From Sphingobacteriales bacterium (GTDB lineage: Bacteria > Bacteroidota > Bacteroidia > Chitinophagales > CAIOSU01), in contig JAIXOI010000006.1 in the NCBI GenBank assembly GCA_027486795.1, positions 1-64,000 of the forward strand: 64,000 nt of DNA, given 5' to 3'. This document shows, piece by piece, positions 18,296 through 26,047 of the stretch. The translations under genes were made by a program, and so were the position numbers. Under the pieces are notes generated by a model. That model had not been told where the DNA came from. It did no database searches and saw nothing but the letters and a program-made list of their open reading frames with translations. The stretch's first letter is position 1. Every line of letters starts with the position of its first letter.

Positions 18296-20725
18296 TTAGT
18301 TTCTTAATGGTCTTCCGGTTTTAAGGATACTTTGAATCCTTTCAAGCGTTTTTTGTTCACCTAAAAGAGAAAGGAATGCCTCTCTTTCAAGGTCCAACAA
18401 ATACTGTTCGCTCACTTTCTGTTCGCCGCTCAAATCGCCGCCGCTCAATACGTAGGCAATTTTGTTGGCTATCTTCATGTCGTGCTCGGTAGCATATTTG
18501 CCGAAATAGAAACCGTATGATCCACCATACAAACCAGCCAATACGCTGCGACCCAGAACGGTAACCTCTTCAGGTATAGGACGGGTGTAACCACGCTCAT
18601 CCATGCGGATAACTTCTTTCTTAGCTTCAGCAATCTGGCGCTCGCCATTTACTACTACTATATCTTGGCCTTCGCGAAGGATATTTAAGTGGTAAGCTTC
18701 GTGAGCCGATGTTGCAACCTTAGCGGTAGCAATGTTCACAAACGCATCTTGAATACGATTTAACTGCACGTCACCTTTGCGGAAGCTCTTAGAAGCGCGC
18801 AATGCAAACTCCTTAGTACCACCACCTGCTGGCAACAAGCCAACACCAACTTCTACCAAACCAATGTAGGTTTCGGCGGCAGCCACTACGCGGTCGGCGT
18901 GCATGGTTACTTCGCAACCACCACCCAATGTCATTCCGTGTGGTGCAACCACAACCGGGATGTCAGAGAAACGGATACGAGCCACCGTGTTTTGGAAATG
19001 GCGGATAGCAAATTCCAACTCATCATACTCTTGCTCAATGGCTAGCATGAAAATCATCATCAAGTTGGCACCTGCTGAGAAGTTTTGACCGTTGTTGGCA
19101 ATAACCAAACCACGGTGTTCTTTCTCTGCAATATCAATAGCCTTATTGATGCCTTCCAATACTTCGCTGCCCAATGAGTTCATTTTGGTGTGGAACTCAA
19201 GGTTCAAAACACCATCACCCAAGTCGTGCAAGGTAGTGCCAGTATTTTGCCAAATTGGCTTTTTGCTGCGTAGATTATCCAAAAGGATAAACGCATCTTG
19301 GCCAGGAATAGCAACGTAGTCTTTCTTCTGTAGGTCGTAGTATTTGCGGATGCCGTTTTCTACCACGTAGAAGCTGGTTTTGCCGGCAGCCAACATTTCC
19401 TCAACCCAAGCAGCAGGCTTGTGCCCAGCAGCTTTCATTTTCTCAACTACTTTAGCTACACCCAATACATCCCATGCTTGGAACGGACCCAACTCCCAAC
19501 CGAAGCCAGCACGTAGGGCGTCATCAACACGGTAGATCTCGTCGGCAATCTCTGGTACACGGTTACTTGCGTAAGCCGATAGGCGGTAAGTAATTTCGCG
19601 GTTGAAATCACCTGCTTTATCGGTGCCTTTAAACAACACTTTTAAGCGCTCTTTCAAATCGTCGCTTTGTTTAGCTTGCTCAATAGTAGCAAACTTAGCG
19701 CGAGGCTGATCTTCGTACTCAAGTGTGTTTAGGTTCAAGGTAAGAATCAACTTCTTGCCATCGGCACCTTTGGTTTTTTTATAGAAGCCTTGACCGGTTT
19801 TGTCACCCAACCATTTGTTCTCAACCATTTTCTGAACGTAAGCAGGAATCTTGAACAAGTCGCGAGATTCGTCGTTTACGCAGTCGTTGTAAGCATTTTC
19901 TGCAACCTTTACTAAGGTATCCAAACCTACTACGTCGCCAGTACGGAAAGTAGCTGATTTTGGACGACCGCTAACTGGGCCAGTCAATGCATCCACTTCT
20001 TGTATGGTAAGACCCATATCCTGCATTACATGGAAAATGGCCATGATGCTAAATACACCGATTCGGTTGGCGATAAATGCCGGGGTATCTTTACACAATA
20101 CCGTGGTTTTGCCAATCACTTTGCTACCATATTCCAACATAAAGCTGGTAACTGCAGGGTCGGTTTTGGCAGTCGGAATTACTTCCAACAACTTTAGGTA
20201 ACGTGGTGGGTTAAAAAAGTGCAAGCCTAGGAAGTTCTTCTGGAAATCTTCGGTGCGGCCGTCCAACATGCTATGGATAGGAATGCCCGAAGTGTTTGAA
20301 GCAACGATAGAACCTTGCTTACGGTATTTGTCAACCTGGTCAAACACGGTCTTTTTGATAGCTAGATTTTCCACAACCGCCTCGAGTATAAGGTCAGCAT
20401 CGGCAATATCTTTAAAGTTATCGTCAAAGTTTCCGGTCTTTACGCGGCTAATAAAAGCAGGGTCGTAAACCGGAGAAGGGTTTGACTTGATAGATGCGGT
20501 AAGAGCGCCATTCACAATAGCGTTGCGTTTGGCAGGGTTTTTAGCATCTGCTTCGCTCAGGTCGCGAGGAACGATATCAAGCAACAACACTTCTAAGCCA
20601 ACGTTGGCAAAGTGCAGCGCGATACGCGAACCCATTACGCCCGAACCAAGCACCACGGCCTTACGGATGCGGCGCTTGAAGCCTGCTTCCGTTGATGCCT
20701 TGGGTTGTACTTGTACGGTATCCAT
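18296..20725 (-). CDS. fadN: 3-hydroxyacyl-CoA dehydrogenase / enoyl-CoA hydratase fusion, FadN type
   Basis: An 809-residue bifunctional beta-oxidation enzyme. The N-terminal NAD-binding domain starts with VVLGSGVMGSRIA (25-37), followed by the 3-hydroxyacyl-CoA dehydrogenase C-terminal domains (HFFNPPRYLKLLEVIP, then TGQGFYKK). The C-terminal third is a crotonase domain with NFSAGANLMMI near 560. This order, dehydrogenase first and hydratase last, is that of Bacillus FadN (YusL), opposite to E. coli FadB. The gene order fadN-fadA-fadE also matches Bacillus fadNAE. An operator-like palindrome lies 74-100 bases upstream, and a TetR regulator gene follows further upstream on the same strand. 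Confidence 0.95.
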   Translation of the reverse strand: MDTVQVQPKASTEAGFKRRIRKAVVLGSGVMGSRIALHFANVGLEVLLLDIVPRDLSEADAKNPAKRNAIVNGALTASIKSNPSPVYDPAFISRVKTGNFDDNFKDIADADLILEAVVENLAIKKTVFDQVDKYRKQGSIVASNTSGIPIHSMLDGRTEDFQKNFLGLHFFNPPRYLKLLEVIPTAKTDPAVTSFMLEYGSKVIGKTTVLCKDTPAFIANRIGVFSIMAIFHVMQDMGLTIQEVDALTGPVSGRPKSATFRTGDVVGLDTLVKVAENAYNDCVNDESRDLFKIPAYVQKMVENKWLGDKTGQGFYKKTKGADGKKLILTLNLNTLEYEDQPRAKFATIEQAKQSDDLKERLKVLFKGTDKAGDFNREITYRLSAYASNRVPEIADEIYRVDDALRAGFGWELGPFQAWDVLGVAKVVEKMKAAGHKPAAWVEEMLAAGKTSFYVVENGIRKYYDLQKKDYVAIPGQDAFILLDNLRSKKPIWQNTGTTLHDLGDGVLNLEFHTKMNSLGSEVLEGINKAIDIAEKEHRGLVIANNGQNFSAGANLMMIFMLAIEQEYDELEFAIRHFQNTVARIRFSDIPVVVAPHGMTLGGGCEVTMHADRVVAAAETYIGLVEVGVGLLPAGGGTKEFALRASKSFRKGDVQLNRIQDAFVNIATAKVATSAHEAYHLNILREGQDIVVVNGERQIAEAKKEVIRMDERGYTRPIPEEVTVLGRSVLAGLYGGSYGFYFGKYATEHDMKIANKIAYVLSGGDLSGEQKVSEQYLLDLEREAFLSLLGEQKTLERIQSILKTGRPLRN

Positions 20726-20798
20726 AGATGTTTATTAAGGGTTTAAAATTGAACGTTTTATCTCTTTTTCAAATGGGTAACTAAGATACCCCAAACTT

Positions 20799-20824
20799 TT
20801 TTCTTTACCAAACAACCGTTTGAT
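20799..20824 (-). promoter_or_regulatory. Operator-like palindrome upstream of fadN (site A)
   Basis: On the + strand the site reads TTTTCTTTACCAAAC, then AACC, then GTTTGAT. ACCAAAC and GTTTGAT form an imperfect inverted repeat with a 4-base spacer, the usual size for a TetR-family operator. A second copy (site B, 21708-21733) matches at every position except the four spacer bases. It lies 74 bases upstream of the fadN start. Confidence 0.65.
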
Positions 20825-20830
20825 TTTAAT

Positions 20831-20948
20831 TTGGTTAATTAGTTGCTTGGTTATGGGTTAATTGGGACGGAGTATAGGTTTCTTGAATCATTATCTTTAT
20901 GTTATTAATCTACAACCAATAACTAATAACCCGTAACTAATAACCAAT
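20831..20948. repeat. Inverted arms of TTGGTTA-type repeats
   Basis: GGTTAATTAGTTGCTTGGTTATGGGTTAATT-like sequence at 20831-20862 faces ACCAATAACTAATAACCCG-like sequence at 20914-20948 in opposite orientation. The two arms could fold back. This is one of several copies of the same intergenic repeat family (see 48731-48832, 54510-54550). Confidence 0.6.
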
Positions 20949-20950
20949 TC

Positions 20951-21508
20951 TCAATATGCACGTTTCGCAATTCGCTTTAGGGCATCCTGCAAGTACCTTG
21001 GTTCGTTGTAAATGCGCATCATCATTACCGCTCCTTCAATTTCGCTTACACATTGCTCGGCTACTTCGCGGGCGGTTTTTTCGCTGTATTTATCTTTCAA
21101 TACAAAGGTTAGGGCGTTCATCCAATCATCAAAAAAGTTGCGTATCAGCTCACTGAATTCGGGTATCACTCGGGCCGTTTCAATACCTATGTTGCCCATT
21201 ATACATCCTTCTTGTGGCCCGATGAACATCTTCTCCGTTAGTTCGCCCATTTTGCGCAGCCGCTCGCGGGTGCTGAGCTTGGTATTGTAGGCATGCGCAA
21301 ATACCTCTTTGTTAAAGTATTCGTGCACGTAGGCAATCACGGCTTTCATCAAATCTTCCTTGCTAGGGTAGTAGTGGTACATGCTGCCTTTTAACAAACC
21401 GCATGCCTGCGCAATATCGGCCATAGTAGCGTTGTAATAGCTCTTCTGGCTGAATATCTTCAACGCTTGGTTGAGAATGAATGTTTCGCTGACTTTGGCT
21501 TTAGGCAT
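20951..21508 (-). CDS. TetR/AcrR family transcriptional regulator
   Basis: A 185-residue regulator. Residues 8-55 are the TetR helix-turn-helix (ILNQALKIFSQKSYYNATM, DIAQACGLLKGSMYHYYPSKEDL). The C-terminal ligand domain has the GCIMGNIGIE and EGAVMMMRIYNEP segments of the YfiR/FadR-like TetR subgroup. Its neighbours are fadN-fadA-fadE, and TetR repressors responding to acyl-CoA are common controllers of beta-oxidation, so this is the likely job. The same palindrome occurs upstream of this gene and of fadN, which suggests self-regulation plus control of the fad genes. The inducer is unknown. Confidence 0.9.
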   Translation of the reverse strand: MPKAKVSETFILNQALKIFSQKSYYNATMADIAQACGLLKGSMYHYYPSKEDLMKAVIAYVHEYFNKEVFAHAYNTKLSTRERLRKMGELTEKMFIGPQEGCIMGNIGIETARVIPEFSELIRNFFDDWMNALTFVLKDKYSEKTAREVAEQCVSEIEGAVMMMRIYNEPRYLQDALKRIAKRAY

Positions 21509-21584
21509 ATTTTAATGTACGATTTACGGTTTACGATGTACGATTTTTATGAATGATCCGCCAACTGGTTTAGGTATATGGCGT

Positions 21585-21626
21585 GTCATCCTGAGCGTGT
21601 CGAAGGGTGCGCGCGTGGGCTGTTGG
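21585..21626. repeat. 42-bp direct repeat, copy 1
   Basis: Starts GTCATCCTGAGCGTGTCGAA and ends GGGCTGTTGG. It differs from copy 2 at 22766-22807 at three positions only. The two copies bracket the alpha/beta hydrolase gene. The core TCATCCTGAGC..GTCGAAGG belongs to a dispersed intergenic repeat type that also appears at 24968 and 58606. Confidence 0.85.
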
Positions 21627-21707
21627 GTTGGGCGTTAAGGTTCAAACTAGCCGAGCCAATCACTCATACGCGAACCACTTTCGATTGGTTAAAGTTATCA
21701 TTCCTAA

Positions 21708-21733
21708 TTTTCTTTACCAAACGTTTGTTTGAT
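21708..21733 (-). promoter_or_regulatory. Operator-like palindrome (site B) between the TetR and hydrolase genes
   Basis: Same as site A outside the spacer: TTTTCTTTACCAAAC, spacer GTTT, GTTTGAT. It sits about 200 bases upstream of the TetR gene and about 140 bases upstream of the divergent alpha/beta hydrolase gene, so it could control either. The rest of this 363-base gap holds the 42-bp repeat copy 1 and no gene. Confidence 0.65.
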
Positions 21734-21871
21734 AAAAAATGTTTTTGCTAACTTTAAATTATTGTCTGAAACAGAATTTTCAGAATTATAGGATTAGAGA
21801 ATTGTGATTTGATAGGGTTTAGCCAATGTATTATTAATAACAATCGTACCTCGTAAATTGTACCTCGAAAT

Positions 21872-22729
21872 ATGACCAAGCCCCATTTCACCCCAACCAT
21901 AATAACCGCTGCCGATGGATACCCGTTGCATGCCAGCGTATTTATCCCCGAGCAGCCAAATGGCCGCACCTTGGTAATGGGCTCGGCTATGGGCGTGCTG
22001 CAACAGTATTATTACAATTTTAGCGAGTATATGCGGGGCTTGGGATTTCATGTGGTGGTGTTCGATTACCGGGGTGTGGGTCTCTCGGCACCCAAGCGCA
22101 TGAAGGGTTTTGAGGCGCACCTGCACCAGTGGGGCGAGTTGGATATTGAGGCCGTGCTGCAATACGCCCTTCACCAATTGCCTACCGATATCTTATTGTA
22201 TAGTAGCCACAGCGTGGGCGGTCAGGTATTTGGTTTGGCGGAGAGCAATAAGCATGTGCAAAAGGTAATGATGGTGGCGTCGCAAAGTGGGTATTGGAAT
22301 TTATGGAGTGGCCACCACAAAGCGCGCATGTGGGCCATAAGCCACATATTTCTGCCAAGTGCTACAGCTGTTGCAGGCTATTTGCCAGCCAAAAAGCTAG
22401 GTTTGTTTGAAGATGTACCAAAGGGCGTAGCCAACCAGTGGGCAAGCTGGATAAGACACCCCGAATATATTTTCAGGGAAGAAAGGCCAACGCTTGATAA
22501 TTTCAAAGGCGTAACTGCCCCTATGCGCCTTATCAGTTTCAGCGACGACCACTTTGCCCCACCCCGCACTGTTGATAACCTAGCCACCCGATACAGCAAT
22601 GCCCTTGTGGAGCGCATAAACTACACACCCCAGCAGTTTAAGGTAAAAGAGCTCGGGCACTTCAACTACTTTAAGCGTGGGTTTAAGCAATATTTTTGGG
22701 AGGACGCGGGGGCGTGGTTGATTAGTTGA
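21872..22729 (+). CDS. Alpha/beta hydrolase (COG4757-like)
   Basis: A 285-residue alpha/beta-fold hydrolase. The nucleophile motif is SHSVGG with Ser114; the oxyanion segment GSAMGVLQQYY and VFDYRGVGLSAP precede it; the acid is in SFSDDHFAPP and the catalytic His in LGHFNYF near the C-terminus. There is no signal peptide, so it acts in the cytoplasm; the substrate cannot be told. It is divergent from the TetR regulator with site B between them, so co-regulation with fatty-acid breakdown is possible. The gene is flanked by 42-bp direct repeats. Confidence 0.88.
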   Translation: MTKPHFTPTIITAADGYPLHASVFIPEQPNGRTLVMGSAMGVLQQYYYNFSEYMRGLGFHVVVFDYRGVGLSAPKRMKGFEAHLHQWGELDIEAVLQYALHQLPTDILLYSSHSVGGQVFGLAESNKHVQKVMMVASQSGYWNLWSGHHKARMWAISHIFLPSATAVAGYLPAKKLGLFEDVPKGVANQWASWIRHPEYIFREERPTLDNFKGVTAPMRLISFSDDHFAPPRTVDNLATRYSNALVERINYTPQQFKVKELGHFNYFKRGFKQYFWEDAGAWLIS

Positions 22730-22765
22730 TGGGAGACTTTGACAAAAGATAGTGGAAGCCAGCGC

Positions 22766-22807
22766 GCCATCCTGAGCTTGTCGAAGGGTGCGCGCGCGGG
22801 CTGTTGG
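22766..22807. repeat. 42-bp direct repeat, copy 2
   Basis: Starts GCCATCCTGAGCTTGTCGAA and ends GGGCTGTTGG, in the same orientation as copy 1 with three mismatches. It lies 36 bases after the hydrolase stop codon. Confidence 0.85.
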
Positions 22808-23116
22808 TACAGGCAATAAAGTTAAAGGCTTACTTGAGTGCAAATCATGGCTTAAGCTATCCAGCACCTAATCGTTTTTCTGCTAGGAGGGGAAGTAAGC
22901 GGAAGCTTACATCTTGAAAAGGCACGAGTTAGGAATTGGTATTGGATTTTAGGAAGTTAAGATTGTTCATTGTTTAATTATAAGAGTATTTCTTTTGAAG
23001 GTAATATATTGTTTATATTGCAAAGCGTTGCTCATCCTTTACTTCCATAACAACATATAGAAAATTTAGGTATAAAGTACCCAAATATCAATTTGAAAAA
23101 TAAATAGGTAATAAAA
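22808..23116. other. AT-rich spacer before the receiver/kinase cassette
   Basis: No gene. Holds a small perfect hairpin GTAAGC-GGAA-GCTTAC (22895-22910). From about 22,980 the sequence becomes clearly more AT-rich and stays so through the next two genes. No exact TAnnTTTG promoter was found. Confidence 0.5.
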
Positions 23117-23812
23117 ATGAAAATTATCGAGCTGTTATTGAGTTTAGCTGCACTGATTGTGTCGGTTGTTTGGTTTATTTATAGTGGTTTTGATTATGAG
23201 CCATTGATCGTTTTGATCATGGGTATAGCTGGATTGGTTCATCTATTTCTAACACGCGATAATATTGAACCAGCGATAGGTAATAAAGTTAAAAACTCAC
23301 AAACGGTTACTGTGAATATTAGCAGTCCTCAAGAAACTAGCTTAAAACCTTTGATAGACACTACGGAAATTGAAAAATCGGTAAAGGGGGTGTCTCGTTT
23401 AGTCAAAATAGAATTAATGAAACCAAAATTGGGTGTGCTATTTATTGATGATGATCAGAATTTTAAAGTAGTAACAATACTAAAGGATGCTAATTGGAGA
23501 AAGACAAAATCCATAGTGGATGTAAAGAGTTTGGATATGCCAGTTGTAATGGACGCTCAAATTTTTTTTGTGGATATTAATGGCGTTGGAATACTTTTAG
23601 GATGCGAACATGGGGGCCTTGATTTAGCTCAAATGTTAAAGGAAAAATATCCTGAAAAGAAAGTAGTAATTTATTCAGCAAGTAAAGAGAATAACGCTTT
23701 TCATCCTGTTTGGGATATATGCGATTTTAAGCTTGAAAAAAATGCGCTGCCATATCAATTTCAAAAACTTGTTGAAGATTATAGTATTGAACTATACAAT
23801 ACAAATATATGA
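23117..23812 (+). CDS. Membrane-anchored receiver (REC)-like protein without output domain
   Basis: A 231-residue protein of no named family. Two N-terminal membrane helices (about residues 3-23 and 28-46) are followed by a linker to about 103. Residues 104-222 read as a response-regulator receiver domain: VLFIDDD gives the acidic pair (Asp111-Asp113), IFFVDINGVG gives the phosphate-accepting Asp153, VVIYSAS the Ser187 switch residue, and FKLEKNA a Lys at 205 or 208. An unusual insert (GVGILLGCEHGG) follows the phospho-site. No DNA-binding or enzyme output domain is present, so signalling must be by protein contact at the membrane. Its stop overlaps the start of the kinase-like gene, implying a coupled pair. 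Codons are AT-rich compared with neighbours. Confidence 0.82.
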   Translation: MKIIELLLSLAALIVSVVWFIYSGFDYEPLIVLIMGIAGLVHLFLTRDNIEPAIGNKVKNSQTVTVNISSPQETSLKPLIDTTEIEKSVKGVSRLVKIELMKPKLGVLFIDDDQNFKVVTILKDANWRKTKSIVDVKSLDMPVVMDAQIFFVDINGVGILLGCEHGGLDLAQMLKEKYPEKKVVIYSASKENNAFHPVWDICDFKLEKNALPYQFQKLVEDYSIELYNTNI

Positions 23813-24888
23813 GTATTTATCATCACGCAATTACGCCAAATGGTGAAGTTATTTTTTCAAACCTTCCTTCGGATCTTAACAATCTTATACGCCAGGAACA
23901 CCCAACCACAAAGGCATTTGAGGCTATTATTGATGGCAAACTTCAGAAAGTTAGGTTAGGTTTCAAGACCAATGAGTATGGTGCAATTTACATTTGCACT
24001 AATGATTCTAGATATGTAAACAGTTTTAAGCTATTTAAAGAACTTACTAATATTAGTTTGATTTCACTAAAATCTATGTCCGATTTAAAATTTCAAATTA
24101 CAGAAAGACATAATGGCATAAATGAAGAACTAATACATAATTTGACATCGTTAAATACATATAGTATACAGGACTTATACGCTTTGATTCCACAAAACTT
24201 GTTAAGTGAAAATATTTATAAGCAGAGAGAGACGATAAAAGAAATAATCGCCAAAGAGCCAAACGTTACTTCAAAAACTCTTCTTCAATTACTTAAGTAT
24301 AATCTTGCAATGAAGGTTGAGTTTTCAGTTTTTCAAAAAACCCTACAGAAGAATCCCAAAGTTCAACTCTTAGAGGATTCAATAAGTGATGTACTTATTT
24401 CCATATTACAGATTTTTATAGCTGATTTCACGGAAAAAAGAATCACGGTAAGTATGGACCAAACTGATAAGCGATTAATGATAGATTATGAATCACTGAC
24501 AGTGTCTCTCTATTATTTGCTCGATAATGGCATTAAATATTGCTCTCCAAATTCGCAATTTAGAATTAAGTTTAGCGAAAGTGAAAATTGTTTTTGTATA
24601 ATATTTGAAATGATTTCAATTAAAATTGAAGACAATGAAATAGATCGTCTTTGTGAAAGATTTTACAGATCTAAAGTCGCATGTCAAATTAATACAAAAG
24701 GAGGTGGACTAGGTATGTATAGAGTTCTTAAAACATTAAAGTTGAATAATGCAGAGCTACAGATAGTGCCAAGAGTAGGAAACTATGAGACAAAGAATGG
24801 AGATATTTGTTACCAGCAAAATCGGTTTGTTATTAAATTTTTAGGTCAGGAGGATTGGTTCAAACGAAATGGTATAGGTCGAAATTGA
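23809..24888 (+). CDS. Histidine-kinase-like ATPase, partner of the receiver protein
   Basis: A 359-residue soluble protein. The last third is a GHKL ATPase: N box SLYYLLDNGIKYC with Asn240, an F-box-like LCERFYRS at 281-288, and the G2 box KGGGLGMYRVLKTL at 297-310. The expected G1 motif DxGxG is not recognisable (FEMISIKIEDNEID instead). His110 in EELIHNLTSLN could be the phospho-His of a dimerisation helix. The first 90 residues could be a small sensor domain of unknown type. The ATG overlaps the TGA of the upstream receiver gene by 4 bases, so the two are translationally coupled. Either an active kinase or a binding-only pseudokinase is possible. AT-rich, probably acquired. Confidence 0.82.
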   Translation: MSIYHHAITPNGEVIFSNLPSDLNNLIRQEHPTTKAFEAIIDGKLQKVRLGFKTNEYGAIYICTNDSRYVNSFKLFKELTNISLISLKSMSDLKFQITERHNGINEELIHNLTSLNTYSIQDLYALIPQNLLSENIYKQRETIKEIIAKEPNVTSKTLLQLLKYNLAMKVEFSVFQKTLQKNPKVQLLEDSISDVLISILQIFIADFTEKRITVSMDQTDKRLMIDYESLTVSLYYLLDNGIKYCSPNSQFRIKFSESENCFCIIFEMISIKIEDNEIDRLCERFYRSKVACQINTKGGGLGMYRVLKTLKLNNAELQIVPRVGNYETKNGDICYQQNRFVIKFLGQEDWFKRNGIGRN

Positions 24889-24967
24889 ATTGTCAAGAAT
24901 CATGATAACAGCGGGCCTCGGCCTCTATATCATCTTCACATCAGCAAATCAAATCGCAACACGCATT

Positions 24968-24989
24968 GTCATACTGAGCGAAGTCGAAG
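24968..24989. repeat. Dispersed TCATNCTGAGC..GTCGAAG repeat
   Basis: GTCATACTGAGCGAAGTCGAAG, related in core to the 42-bp repeats at 21585 and 22766 and in the same orientation. It lies on the right side of the AT-rich receiver/kinase cassette. Confidence 0.6.
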
Positions 24990-25008
24990 TACGTAACCCG
25001 TAACCAAA

Positions 25009-26043
25009 TCACAGCCTCGGGCAAGGCACCGCCCTGTTTCCGGTGGTGTTCGGGAAGAAGCCAGTGTGTACTACCGAAATTTCGAAACCACCTACGGCAG
25101 CGCTGGCTGGGGTGAGTTTGCTTAGGTTGATGTCGTAGTTCATCATCACCTTCACCGATTTGTATCGGTAGCCTACAACTGGTATCACGGCATCTTTTAC
25201 GCGGTATGAGGTACCAAAGTAGAGGGTGTGGGTGCTAAGGCGCGCACCGTTGGGTATGCTGTAGCCCGCTATCAAGTTCAATATATGCTCCGATGCCCGT
25301 TTCTGGAAAACGTAGTAATAGCCAGGCTCAATATGCCATTTCTTGTTCAATCTAATGCTGCCAATAGCCGTAACCACCGGGCGCATGCCTAGTTGGTTAT
25401 CGCTATCGCCATAAAAGGTTTCTTTGGGGCGGGTTAGGTGGTTCAACGACATGCCAATGGAGTAACGCATGCGTTTGTTTGGCGCCATACTAAAGTTGAT
25501 GCCCGCGGCCATGTCAAAGTACATGGTTCTCCAATTGTTGGTGCCTGGTTCGCCTGTTGGGGCGCTTAGGTCAAAAGAGAGGTCATTCCATTGGTTGTTA
25601 AAGTATAGCTTATCATAATCAATGCGTTTTTGCACCAAGCCTGCATTGGCACCCACCGATAGGTAGTATTTCGCTTCGTGGCCAAATACTTTATGGTATG
25701 CTATGGAGCCATATACTTTAGTAATGGAAAGGTTGCCATCGCCCGCAAAATCTTGCAGCATAACAATGCCACCGCCCATCCAATCCTTTCCCGGTAGGCG
25801 GTTGTGGAAGAAAGTAAAATCGCTATACAACGAAAAGGTACGGTACGTAAACCGTTTATCTTGTTGGCCCCAAGGCCATTGGTTTTTGAAGTTTCCACCT
25901 ACCCGATAGTCCTCAATAAAATTGCCCGTTTCGGCTGGGTTAATGGTAAGCGGGGTGGCGTAAAATTGTGAAAAATGTATATCCTGCGCCCTGACTACGA
26001 TAGCGGCCAGCAGCAGAAACAAAATGGTTGCTGTTGTTTTCAT
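25009..26043 (-). CDS. PorP/SprF family type IX secretion membrane protein
   Basis: A 344-residue outer-membrane barrel protein with signal peptide (MKTTATILFLLLAAIVVRAQ) and the family start DIHFSQFYATPLTINPAETGNF. The remainder has alternating aromatic strands and ends in a conserved-type fold-back region. It starts 4 bases after the stop codon of the large type B T9SS protein on the same strand, the classic client-partner operon. It most likely helps export or anchor that client, as SprF does for SprB. Confidence 0.93.
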   Translation of the reverse strand: MKTTATILFLLLAAIVVRAQDIHFSQFYATPLTINPAETGNFIEDYRVGGNFKNQWPWGQQDKRFTYRTFSLYSDFTFFHNRLPGKDWMGGGIVMLQDFAGDGNLSITKVYGSIAYHKVFGHEAKYYLSVGANAGLVQKRIDYDKLYFNNQWNDLSFDLSAPTGEPGTNNWRTMYFDMAAGINFSMAPNKRMRYSIGMSLNHLTRPKETFYGDSDNQLGMRPVVTAIGSIRLNKKWHIEPGYYYVFQKRASEHILNLIAGYSIPNGARLSTHTLYFGTSYRVKDAVIPVVGYRYKSVKVMMNYDINLSKLTPASAAVGGFEISVVHTGFFPNTTGNRAVPCPRL

Positions 26044-26047
26044 GGCC

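Noticed and set aside
21585..22807. Insertion sequence or integron-like unit around the alpha/beta hydrolase
   Set aside because: No transposase or integrase and no inverted ends; only direct repeats of a dispersed type.
23117..24888. Assignment of the receiver/kinase pair to the Detocs defence system
   Set aside because: Detocs has a TPR-bearing kinase and a receiver fused to an effector; neither feature is present here.
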